DNA of 64,000 bases from Nematostella vectensis (Eukaryota > Cnidaria > Anthozoa > Actiniaria > Edwardsiidae): positions 18,527,969 to 18,591,968 of the forward strand of contig NC_064035.1 of NCBI RefSeq assembly GCF_932526225.1, written 5' to 3'. The notes under the pieces are model-generated. The model saw only the letters and a list, made by a program, of their open reading frames with translations, was not told the origin of the DNA and made no database searches. Positions within the stretch are counted from its first letter, which is position 1, and each line of letters starts with the position of its first letter. The position numbers and the translations under genes were made by a program. This document shows, piece by piece, positions 51,601 through 62,689 of this stretch.

Positions 51601-54600
51601 GGACGATGTCATTGATGATAAGATGCGCGTCAAGACGCAGGCCGAGGTTATAGCGAAGCTTAAGACAGCCAAAGGAGCTACCATTGTTGATGGAACGAAA
51701 TACTCAGCAAAGCAAGTTCAGGAAAATCGATCATCTATAGGAAGTGCCAAGGAGGACGATTTAAACAATAAAGACAAAGGAACTTGTCCAGTAACGGAAA
51801 AGGAAAAAGAGAGCCATTCCGCTTCAGAAATTGGGGAATTTTCTAATAAAGAAGATATAATCAAACTTTCAGAGTGGGATTTTAAAACAAAAAGAGAAGA
51901 TATGGTTTCAGACGAGAGCCATTCAAAATCGATACGAAATGCAAATACGGATACCGAACTTAACTTACAGACACCGTTAGTGTTGGAAGATATTATAGAT
52001 GATTGTTGTACAACTGATAGGACATTGTTCGATGAAAAGCATTTGGAAACACAGCTGAGGTATAACGAGAGTTTAGAGCTTCGACCTGGCTCAGCTTCGC
52101 CGATTGATGCCGTGGGTACCTCGAGAACGATAGTTATACTCGATGCGACTACGGAACAACAAAATGGTACAACTCCCAAAGACACCCAGGATGTTGCTAG
52201 CGATATTTCCGATTTGAATAGTGATCGACAAGTTCATTCCGAGAGTACCGGACAGAAAACAATGAATGATACCAATAAACACAAAAAATCGGTAAGCTCT
52301 TCGTGTTTGAGCAGAAATTTACAAAGCTGCTCTCAGTTTGATGGTTTGGGTGTACATTTCGTCAGCACAGATAAAAAGGACTCCCAATGTGCTTCGGATG
52401 GAAAGGACCAAGGGAAACCAGCTGGAAGCGTTATAGATGATAAGACATGTCTTGGCAAAGTAATTTATTCTCCGTCAGATGCTAATGGTGTCCTTTCCTC
52501 TAATTGTGTTGGTGATAATAAAGTTGAAATAGAAGATATCACCATTGGTGATGAATATGAAGAAGTATGCATCGAAGAGAACTTCTCGGGATTTCCCAAG
52601 CAGTCTCACGTTTCAGGCTCAAATGAGGGAAACCTTATTAATCTTTGTGAAGTCACTCGGATTCTTTCAGGTTCAATATGCAATATGAGCGCGGATCATG
52701 ACGAGGCTCTAGACTTAGATGCAGAGCCCCAGTACTCGGCATCTAATGACATGGAAAGTGAACAGAGTGCTTGTTCCACAGAAGCTGGCCTGCCTTCAAT
52801 CTCTTCTCTCCTGAGTGATGACAATTTGTTCTCGGACCCACTCCCTCCTCTGTCACCATTACCTCCTTCCCCTCCTTCACACGATATCAGCTCTCCATTA
52901 TCGCCACCGTCCTCCATCTCCTCTTCTCCAGACTCTCGACGAACTAATGACCCTTCGCAATATACGCCCTTTTCACTTGACCATAAACGAAACTTGCGGA
53001 AAAGAGACTCTGAAACGAATATGAGTCCTCCAGGAAAGAAGCCTTGTCTACTACCATCAGTAGAAGGAGTAAGCCTTCCTGAAGGCTCTCCACAACCTGA
53101 TGTTGTCAAAAAGAAAGGAAGAAAAAGTGCTTTAGCAACTAGGCCTTCGCTGATGAACGAGAAGAGTTACTCGATGAAGGTACTCAAAGGAATTCGAAGA
53201 TCTGCTGTGCCTCTCGACGTGATCATCAGGCGGTTATCAGACGTACGTGGATTGTCGAACGCTTTGCCATTTGTCCTAGCTCTTATGAAGTTTGACTACT
53301 CAGATGACCTCATGCCACACATCATACAGAGGTACAGCAGTAGATCTCATTATGGTGATGCTACAGACATGCCTCTTCTGCCGGTTTATGAACGCGGTGT
53401 TGTGGAAGTCGTCCAGAGTATTTCAGTATGCAACCATTTGAAAAACTTGCCAGCCATGACCATCAGCATGCTATCCAAAGCTGTCCTTTCTAACTGCGGT
53501 GGATCTACTCCCGACAAGCGAGTATTGGCCTCTTACTGGTAAGTACTTGTTGATTTAGACGCGAACTTTCCTTTTGCGAAACGAATTGGGGGGGGGGGGG
53601 AGTAGAACCGGTGCCTTGGTCTGATGTATTGTAGGGTTGCTTGGCCGGATAAGTCAGATATATAAGTCTCCCTCTGCCCTACAGGAGGGGGGGGGAGGGT
53701 GCAGTTTGTCCGGCGTTTAATCTGAACCTGAGAAAGTGTAGTTACAGCCTTCGCTTGTCAACGTTCATGCCATATTTCGGTCCCAGACCAAACTAGGTTG
53801 AAATGACCTAAATTCGCACGACTTCAACTTCAGCTATTTGTGTATTATTACTTTAACTTGCCGCTCATTTCTCTCTTCAGTCGCCTGGTGACAGCTCTGT
53901 GCCGATGGACGTCCGATATGTCTCACGTGCGAATTCTCGTTTATAACATCTTACGCTCGTTGCACTTCACGTCGGGCTCCAAGGTGTACCTAATCATCTC
54001 CATAGCTTGGGTGTGGCCTGCCGTTTTTAGTTCCTGTAGCCCTACCTGGTCATATGACCGCGGCAGCTTCTGTCTATCCGGACCGCCCTTCAACCCCCTA
54101 CGTGCCACTATGCAGATGGTCATATCTGTGTGGATACGCGAGAGTGAGCGTGTACTGTTAGGAAATATTATGGACTGGATTTGTCAATGGCCGCCTGCTC
54201 CTCCTACTTCTCAAATCCTCAGGGACACCGCTCGCGAGCTGAGCAAGCTCATAAAGGATCAAACATTCCCAACGCTTGAGAATGATAAAGGTACGATACT
54301 GAGGTTTGTCGCCATGCTGTTGCAAAGAAAATACTTAGTTTTTGGCTACCTGTTGCCTAAACCAACCGCTTAGATAACATACAAAAAACAATGCTAATTA
54401 TACCAGAGAGACCCTAGGATTTTGTACGGGGGTGCCTGGCGTAACCTTTGCAAATAAAGTGGTTTCGTTACTTTTGGGTTCTAATTCTAAAGCTCGCACC
54501 TTAGGTATTTTAGTTTTGCATTTTGGTAAACTTTAGCTGCACACCGCCGCATTTGGCAAACGCTTTAACAATTGGCAAATTGAACAGCATTTTATATTTA

Positions 54601-57094
54601 AAAAAATGCTTCTTTGGTATCTTTAATGGTATGAAATAAAGACCTATCCTTTAATGTCATTTCTTATAAGCTTCCGAAAGCCTCGCCTCGTATAGGTAAT
54701 TTAAGATACGCTGTTTCTCGAAAGCAATTGCAGCCCGACTCCTTAATCTTTTGGTTCGAGATCTTAAGTACCTGGGTACTATCGACAGAGGTTTAGAGTT
54801 CAGAGTTACATGGTTTAAGTATCAATTTTAAAGCCTTTGCTAGAAAACATATTCATTTAGATGACTTGTTGACCTGTCAAATCTTTAGATGGTTTCCCAG
54901 TTCTTGGTATGAATATTTTCGAGACCATCAAGTCCCTGGAGCTGCTTGCGTTCGTTCTGGGCTGGGAGTGGACCAATAACGTTCTCACCCGTGAGGTGAT
55001 CTGGGGTCTTCTTAGGGACTGGCGTAAAGAGACTAGTGATCAGAGTGATCGTGCCTGTAGGGTTAGCGAGGCGTCCGTCGTGGCGGCTGTTCGTTTGCTT
55101 GGTAAGTGAAATAATGCCGATTGGTATTACACGCGCGCTACCGTGGCCACTAACACAAAGAAAGCCAGTCATATATTTTTTTATTGACACGAACTTGATG
55201 TGTAAGCGTTTCGTTGCCACGCTGGTTGACTAGTGAAGTTCATGTCATTTCTCTCATCCTTAGTGGATTTAATTGGTTTGCTCACAGTACGAGCCAAGGT
55301 GGCCACGTGAGTTCTGCGCGCGTCACACTTTAAGGATCAGGATAATGTAACTGCTAGCATCCAATCGATGACAGTGTCTTGTTTTCCCTTCTAGGTCTCG
55401 TTGGGCGAATGATGATCTTGCAAAGCCAGCCTGTCATTCCACACGTTCTGGACTTACTGGTGTCTCTTTTATCGTGCCCACAGGCATCTGGTTAGTTCAG
55501 GCATATTGCTTTTTACTGACCACCCCATGTTCATCTGCTATAAATGTTATTATGGGCTGGGTCTTGTCTAAGTGAGATGAAAGGCTCAATCCAGGGTCGT
55601 TACCCTCCAACCCAACAAAATAAAGTGGGACACTTCGCATAACAAGACCACCCCCTTTCCCCGTTTTCCCCGTTCGTGTTTTCAGCTTTAAAACCCATGT
55701 CGCAGTCGGATGATCATGCATGCCCCTACATGATTGCAGGGTTGTGGGATAGAAGAATAGAAATCAAGTGTTAGATTTACCATATCCCAAAAAGAAGACT
55801 CCATTGATCTTTTTATTCCCTTGTAGATACAATTAAACTCGCTGTAGGCCACTCCTTATTGGATATATCACCATGGCAGCCCACGAAGATCTGCGAGATT
55901 CTTGAGACCTGGAGGGCATCTCGGCAGAGTCCCATACCTAGGTCTATTAGTGAACCCTTGCAATGCCTTGGGCTAGCCTTGCACCAACAGCAATCCAACC
56001 AGAACCAACTGGCGCTTGTGGAACAACAGCAGCCAGAGTGTTACCAACAACGAAAACAGCCAACCAGTTTTACAAGAGCAAGCGGCTCAGGGGTAACCGA
56101 CAATGCGTGCGAAACAACAGCCAACGTCGAACAACGGCAAACGAGTCAGGGACAATCGGCACTAAGCGTGGAACAACAGCAAACGAGTCAGGAGGAACCG
56201 ATACTAAGTATTGAACAACAGCAAACGAGTCAGGAGGAACCGGCACTAAGTATGGAACAACAGCAAACAAGTAAAAAACCGACACTAGGTGTGGAACAAC
56301 AGCAAACGAGTCAAGAAGAACCGATACTTAGTATGAAACAACAGCAAACGAGTCAGGAGGAACCGATACTTAGTATGGAACAACATCAAACTAGTCAAGA
56401 GGAACCGGCACTAAGTATGGAACAACAGCAAACAAGTAAAAAACCGACACTAGGTGTGGAACAACAGCAAACGAGTCAAGAAGAACCGATACTTAGTATG
56501 AAACAACAGCAAACGAGTCAGGAGGAACCGATACTAAGTATGGAACAACAGCGAACGAGTCAGGAGGAACCGGCACTAAGTATGGAACAACAGCAAACAA
56601 GTAAAAAACCGACACTAGGTGTGGAACAACAGCAAACGAGTCAAGAAGAACCGATACTTAGTATGAAACAACAGCAAACGAGTCAGGAGGAACCGATACT
56701 TAGTATGGAACAACATCAAACTAGTCAGGAGGAACCGATACTTAGTATGGAACAACAGCAAAAGGAATCGGGACTATGTGTGGAACAACAGCAAACAAGT
56801 AAAGAAGAACCGGCGCTTGGTGTGGAACAACAGCTAACGAGTAAAGAGGAATCGGCACCAAGTGTGGAACAACAACAAACGAGTAAAGAAGAATCGGATC
56901 TATGTGTGGAACAACAGCAAACGAGTCAAGAGGAACCGATAGTAAGTATGGAACAACAACAAACGAGTAAAGACGAACCGGATCTATGTGTGTCACAACA
57001 ACAAACGAGTCAAGAGGAACAGGCACCAACTGTGGAACAACAGCAAACGATTCAGAAGGGGCCGATACAAAAAAAACCGCTGATGCAATCATAA
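45695..57094 (+). CDS. ICE1: ICE1, little elongation complex subunit 1, sixteen exons
   Basis: Nuclear scaffold of the little elongation complex (with ICE2 and ELL), which supports RNA polymerase II transcription of snRNA genes. My exon model is 45695-45751, 47001-47071, 47276-47310, 47674-47734, 47865-47928, 48760-48840, 49202-49311, 49403-49461, 49555-49637, 49738-49798, 49899-49947, 50116-53538, 53881-54290, 54889-55101, 55395-55490 and 55827-57094. All phases join and the product is 2046 aa, against about 2266 in human. The N-terminal coiled coil matches human ICE1 (LTLKMIKEKIMSTDKLIKKY, then KKYQQKCDDFDNK), followed by ILDKLGILQFPVLSPLPPS, similar to the human LLSPVPSPPP segment. A long acidic, repeat-like middle leads to a conserved C-terminal fold (exons 12-16). 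The last ~320 residues are Gln-rich repeats. Intron 3 is AT-AC. Identity rests on remembered human sequence. Confidence 0.88.
46111..46353 (+). repeat. 48-bp tandem repeat in ICE1 intron 1
   Basis: Five units of gtctacgttagagtctcg, aaagaataaatg and ttatgcctcacttyggaa with a 47-48-bp period. Each unit carries an aataaa hexamer, so the intron holds five potential premature polyadenylation signals. The open frame through it is a by-product of the period. Confidence 0.9.
46593..46740 (+). mobile_element. Non-autonomous DNA transposon, family 2, copy C
   Basis: Ends caggggcgtggtcaggg and cctgcctatgcgctg. Flanking pentamers agcag and aacag agree at 4 of 5 positions. The interior agacattatcttaaatacag and ttttgggccccctcctgtta match the other copies. 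It lies in ICE1 intron 1. Confidence 0.8.
47311..47673 (+). other. U12-type AT-AC intron of ICE1
   Basis: After codon phase 1 of exon 3 (tgt gat g) the intron begins atatcctttt, the canonical minor-spliceosome donor. Near its end lies tttccttgac (47654-47663), the canonical U12 branch site. The intron ends cactacatac, with the terminal AC 10 bases after the branch adenosine. Joining 47310 to 47674 keeps the frame and gives KCDDFDNKVKENMELRE, which aligns with human ICE1 KCDELQFARRENSNL. No GT donor gives an in-frame alternative. Confidence 0.88.
47929..48520 (+). repeat. 54-bp minisatellite starting at an ICE1 splice donor
   Basis: It begins exactly at the donor of exon 5 (aataag|gtaatagc). 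About ten units follow, each with ataag|gtaaatagc, then aatagtccagtctcccaatg and ccccaaggggacatgg. The first spacing is 53 and later ones are 54, so downstream donors would be out of frame with exon 5. Open frames on both strands arise because 54 is a multiple of three. They are not genes. Confidence 0.93.
48590..48715. repeat. AT-rich ~55-60-bp tandem repeat in ICE1 intron 5
   Basis: Two to three units of ggggtatatatttatggt followed by atatggcatatatcttatgg. Low complexity and non-coding. Confidence 0.7.
56130..57060 (+). repeat. Coding minisatellite, Gln-rich tail of ICE1
   Basis: About 20 units of 39-45 bp encode variants of EQQQTSQEEPILSM inside the last ICE1 exon. A 165-bp (55-residue) higher-order block repeats three times, with ccggcactaag at 56240, 56405 and 56570. 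All units keep the frame, so the tail is translated as a repetitive, probably disordered region near residues 1725-2035. Synonymous and replacement differences exist between units. The human protein has no such tail that I recall. Confidence 0.9.
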
Positions 57095-57925
57095 AGACAT
57101 AAAAAAAGACTTTTATAGATGTGACTTGAATCGGATGTTTGAAAGAATATTTAGATTGATTTGTACATGAATTGTATAATTGTAAGTGTACATACTGTAT
57201 AATTTCTTCTCAATTTGTAAATCTGGTAACATGAAATAACATTATCAACACATTGCACTTCGACCACATATTCATTTATTTAGTTTTATTGTTATTTAAT
57301 ATTTTTTATCATTCACAATAACAATGTGTTCCATGCACATTAGATTAAGAACTTTCAAACTCATGCTAACTGACCAGAAAAGCTAGGAACAGTGTTATTT
57401 TCACCTACTAAGAAGCCTCAAGGCTACATTTCAAGGTAAACTATCTTCTAGCACCAAGAGAAACTCGTCTCATTTGGTCGAACAATGTACAACAAGTTTT
57501 TAATAATTATGACACGTCGTGTTATTGCAATTACGTCTGCAAACTTTGTAGGGCAATTTTGCAACTGCGCATGTGTATAAATGGGCCTGGGTAAGAGCCG
57601 TTCCTTTCGTGTGCAGTTTCAAATGCAAATGCATGTTAAAGAACACGAAACAATCCACTTATTTTCTTACAATTGCAATGAACGGCACATAAAATAGGCA
57701 TTTGCCCTGTCTTAATGCCATCCACTGTATTTAAATACTATCCAATGTTTTGCTCGCGAGTTTTTTCGAAGTCTACAGCCAAGTCGTTCAAATCCAGTAC
57801 TTCTACCATAGGCTGCTGCTGTGCTGAGTTACCGCAGGCGCGCCTATTTTTTTCTGTTCTTTTCACTTCCACTCCTCCGGTCAGCGGATACACTAGTTCC
57901 GATATTACTGTCTGTAAATTAACCG
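57095..57925. other. Convergent 3' region of ICE1 and the EF-hand gene
   Basis: 831 bp between two stop codons on opposite strands. Minus-strand aataaa signals (tttatt at 57275-57280 and 57285-57290) would place the end of the EF-hand transcript close to ICE1, so the 3' untranslated regions may overlap in antisense. No canonical plus-strand hexamer is obvious for ICE1. Confidence 0.45.
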
Positions 57926-60529
57926 TTATTGAATGTTGAATTTTGGAAACATGAGTTCTACCCACTCGTCTTTATCTATTTTGCCGTCGTTATTTGTATC
58001 CACCAAAGCGATATCTTGCTTGGCTTGGTCAAGGCTTATGTCTTGGCCAATATCATCGCAGAATTCCTTTAGCTCCTTAGCACATATTAAACCGTCTTTG
58101 TTTGTATCTAGCTCAGTAAACAGTTCAGCAAGTGTTTGCTCTTTCGTCAGCATGGCCTCGAATTCTGCCAAGTTCGGGACAAACGTGTAATGATGCAGTT
58201 CTTCGGTGGTCCAGTCTAGAAAAAGGAAGATAAAGATTGTGTCATGGTGAGACATTGCATGGGTAACCTGTAGTTTATTGGGAATTGTTCCCGGTCTCCC
58301 CTCTAAAAGTTCTAAATAAAATCGCGGATGAAATAGAGATCAATAATGGAAAATGATCCGACCATTATAGAATACCTGTAAGTGGTCCAACGAAAACTAG
58401 TTTTCCAAAAAAAAAGTCACGTTAAAGTAAAGCTGTAATTACATTAGCGTTGAAATCTATAAAGACAGATCGCCAAGCATCGCAGGCTTACACACTCTCG
58501 ATAGATATTAGAAAACCGAAACCTAGACTCGGCCTATCACACAGATAACCCGAGTAATAAAACAATAATGTTGATATAGCTCGCATGATTGCTAACCGTG
58601 GGGTACGTTTGGTGTCAATATAATAAAAAGTTTGAGTTTTGTTGTTTTGCCCTAATGATTTTACTTATAGAAGCAAATTATATATATTGAAATAAACTTT
58701 CATCTTAAATGGCTTCCAGGCTTACCTAAAATTGATTTGATTTGTTAGATTTTCTTGACGACTCATGCTGAACGATCGACTGGGATAGTGTTATTATTTT
58801 CATAATAGTGTCAACGCCATTTGTAAAGGAAGACCGTCAAATAAGATTGGCAGGACGCGTAGTTATTAGAACTCGTTATACGATGAGATAAGATAGTAAT
58901 CAGACCACTCGCAGTATTAAAAAATAACCCCGATATTCTGAAAAAAGTTGCCGGGCTATATCTTTCAATGTATATATAATATATACATCAATGTTTTGAC
59001 TAGAGATAAATAATGCGCTGGTGAATAAATTCCGTTTCATTATGTCAGAATACTTCCGTTTATAGTATCGTAAACCCATTCAAAGACATAATGGAAATGT
59101 CTGCCATCATGCGTTTATGTTTGTTTGTGTTTCAATATGGATTTTACTAAAATAATTTATTTGAATCGATAACATCTTGGTCCTAAAATTCACTTTTTTG
59201 TCTCTTATATGTCTTTTATTTTCCTTTGTTCGCTTTTCCTCCCAAGCTGTTCTGCTTTCTTTTTGTGAAAACAACATAAGCTGATCCTTTTATTCTTTAA
59301 GAGCCCTTTTGGCAAACCCCTTTTCGATGCCTTATTTCCTCCCACTTATGCAAATTTGCGTCAATGCGACAGACGAGCCGCTGTTTCTCACTTTCTATTA
59401 AATGATTTTCTTTAAGATTAATACGGAGAATGGTGACGCTTTAAAAGCTTTTTTAATCAGAAATACATCTTTCAAATAAATGAACTGTGAATTCAATAAA
59501 AAAAGATTTTGAAAACGAGATTACTTCTTCATATCATATGAGGATTTTCAAATTTTAAAGAAGGCTTTCTAGACACTCATTATAAACTTCATTAATTTTT
59601 AAAACGATGCTTAAGTTTTGATTCTGTCCTAACTACAGCAACAGAAGCGAGGTTAACCGCAAAAAATCACCTCGGCCAACATTTTGTCCTTGTGATGCTA
59701 CAGCAATTAATTAAGCTTTAAAAACCCACCACATAAACAAAACACGAACATACTCACTCTCACCATTGCTTTGAAGCTCATCTTCTTTTTCTAAAAACAC
59801 TGTGTTGACTTTGTCAATAGCCTCTTGTCTGACATCGTCTGGAATATGTTTGTCTTGCAGGAGCCCAATAATCTCATTTTTATCTCTTACGTTCGCAATC
59901 AGCCAGTCCAGTGAATTATATCGCAGATTCGAGTTCGCCTTATGCATGAATTTCACCACGAAATCTGTATCTTGCGGGTGCTTGAGAAGCCCTGCCAGCG
60001 TCATAAACGCGCGAATAGCGATCGTGCCTCGCTGATGTGTAGAGCAATTCTTCAAAAGGTCGATAATCTGATCTGCTTCCGCGCCATCTAGCTTCAAGCT
60101 CGTTATGCCAGTGGCTGCCGCTAAGGCGTAATACGGCTGTTTCTCTTCCCGTAATCCCTTAATTATAGTTTTTAGACGCACATCTTTAGGGATGATGTGT
60201 GGGGCGTGTAGTAGGTTCGAAACCATAAGGTGCTCTTCGTCCCAGTTACAGTCTAAAATACTTGTCACCATCTTCTTATCATATTCGTCTAACTTTTCGT
60301 AGTCCAGCTTTTTCGCCAGTCTCATTGCCTCGTCGAGATCTTCTTCATGGAGGAATTGACCTGGAGAATTTTCATAGCAAACGTGAAAACCTAATTAGCA
60401 AGAGCGGTAATTAAATAGTACCGTCAACAAGGCGTGAATAGACCAGGGAGACTTTCTTCGACTATTGCATACGGTAAATCTTTGGTAAACCGCAAATAAG
60501 AGCTCGTTCTTACCTAGTGCGCTGGCCAT
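57926..60529 (-). CDS. Helical-repeat protein with C-terminal EF-hand pair, three exons
   Basis: Predicted cytosolic calcium-binding protein. Exons (minus) are 60529-60514 (MASAL), 60360-59758 and 58215-57926. The phases join (1 and 1), giving about 302 aa. An alternative donor at 59764 would remove two residues. The N-terminal two thirds is helical, with HEAT/ARM-like segments such as IIDLLKNCSTHQRGTIAIRA and FVVKFMHKANSNLRYNSL. The C terminus has two canonical EF loops, DTNKDGLICAKE and DTNNDGKIDKDE, with all calcium ligands present, and ends KFNIQ. I do not recognise a named family with this order. Possible roles are as a calcium sensor or adaptor. The long intron 2 (1.5 kb) has no visible gene. 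Confidence 0.82.
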
Positions 60530-62640
60530 CCTTGGAGTTCAGTGTGCGCCAAGGAAAAGCAGGATTCACCGACTGTATAGCCCCTAATTTGTCTTCGATT
60601 TCGGCATATTACTTGAGAGTATGTGAAGGTGTGAAATTTAACACTCTAACGCGTGTTCGTCCTTAGCAGAGCACACACAAATCATGCGAAATAAGAATCG
60701 CCAAGTGTTGGATCTTTAAAAGACTGAATCAAATTCTAAAGGAAGTAAACTGCGCGAGTGTACCATCGCGTCGCGAGTCCATGCGCTTGATACACAAACC
60801 GATAACACGACGCTACGAGAGTGAATAATAGACTGCTATTTGAAGTATGAGTGAAAGTCGATCGGGATAGAGCGCGCGTCAGGTAACTCCACTCGACCCA
60901 ATCGCTCCCAGCTGTCACTGAGGCCAAATCGTGTCTTGGCTGTATGTTATCATCAACATCCGGGACTTACACTGTCGGGAGTCTCGTCTGCTGCTAAATG
61001 ATTCGATTGAGCGTCGCCTTCGGGGCGATTACTTATCGATTGGTAGCGATGATCGTATGAAATAAACCGAATACTATTCGCCTCCGTGAATAAGAGATAT
61101 CAACACTATTTAATTTCGAATGCCGTTGAGCCTTTTTATTCACAGTATCTAACCGGTTATTTATATATATTTTTTAAGAAAAAGCTAGTCTGTGGCACTC
61201 TAAGGCAGGGGACCGTGGGGAGCACTTAACGATTTCCTAGTGATAAAGCCGACGAGGAAGAATAAGATTTGCAAACCGCTCAAATCTATCTCTCTGCTTG
61301 AAATAAGGTCTTATCGTGAACCTTTGAATTGAATTACTCCGAGAGCTTCAAGTATATTACTAAGTATTCCTCTATGCTATCCACCCTCTTTTTCTTCCCA
61401 GGTGTGCGTTTTCCCTACCGTAATGGTGCGGTGCAGATTCATCTTTTAGATTATTTAGGTTATTCTATATACAATTTTATTATGGTTCTCACACATCCGA
61501 CACCGCCTACGCCCCCAACCCACCCCTCCACTCGTTAGCCATCTTTCGCTTCCCCGCGCGCATGCGCACTGTATGTTTCTGAATTTTATTCCTTCGAAAA
61601 CCTTTTTTGTCGTTGTTACTATAGAAAACAAATTTCAAGCAATTCTCTGTTATTGTCATGTGTCTAAAAACATTATTTTCAATTGGTCGAAGTTCATCTG
61701 CGGGTCTGCATTTTCGATATTTATTGAGAACGCGAAAGAACAGACCCGACGCAGAGGAGTGAACTAATAAAAACAAAATAGCCTGCATAGTAAGACCAAG
61801 GAGTTTGGGAAAGAGAAAAGAGGAAGATGAGGCTAGCACGTTAGGAGAGACAAAAACTAGGCGCGCTGCTGAGGAAAGGAGGCAAGGGTGAGGGAGGGCT
61901 TTTTTGACGTGAAAATAGACAAAAAAACAATAGCGATTGTCAAAAAAATTAAGTGGGACTAAATTTCAGGAATCTTGGATTCAGAGGAACGTCCGCGACA
62001 GCGTTCCTTATTGGGACTCGATCAGCATGGCATAGCCGGTTTGCCTCAATTTAACCTCAGCGGCAATATAAACTGCAGGGCGATCTCGACTCGAACAAAG
62101 TGCTCTAAACCACAGCTTAGATCCATGTGGGATCCAAAGCTGCGACCGGGATAAGAAAGAAACAGCTGTCCATAGTTGCCGAATTGCACGGGTAATAGAC
62201 TGTGCTGGTGTGGCGTCCTGGCCCGACCGGTGCCAATGGTTACTAAGATGGTTGATGGTTACTGAGATGGAAGATGGTTACTAAGGCCCCGTATGGATGG
62301 TTATTAAGGCCCTGTAAAGATGGTTACTAAGGCCATGAGGATGGTAACTAAGGCCCTGTGAAAATGGTTATTAAGGCCATCCGACCCCAAAATCCGACAC
62401 CACCTACAAAATCCCCCATCCCCTCATTAGCCACCTATCGCTACCTATCGCACTGTATGCTTCTGAATTATATTCTTCCAATGGTTGAAATCACACAATA
62501 CATCTGAATTGCTCAATGGCTGAAATCAAACAATATATCTTTGAGTTTCGTTATGTGCAGTTATCCAGAAAAGCTTCAAAACCTCCACTCTGTTTCTCAG
62601 TCCGTTAGCCGTGCTTTTCAGAGAGGGGGGGGCTAGGGGT
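60530..62640. other. Intergenic, with short repeats
   Basis: No gene recognised. A diverged direct repeat of about 100 bp (atccgacaccgcctacg..., then cactgtatgtttctgaatt) occurs at 61495-61595 and 62391-62490. Between 62225 and 62385 there is a ~26-bp tandem repeat of atggttactaaggcc units. Confidence 0.55.
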
Positions 62641-62689
62641 GATTTTTCCTAGCTATGATAAAATTACTTATTAGTAATGACGTTACGTA

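Noticed and set aside
50398-53109. Minus-strand frames opposite the large ICE1 exon
   Set aside because: Shadow frames of a 3.4-kb coding exon. They are hydrophobic mirror translations with no homology.
60736-60927. 63-codon minus-strand frame upstream of the EF-hand gene
   Set aside because: No splice link to the gene and no family signal. Probably promoter-proximal noncoding DNA.
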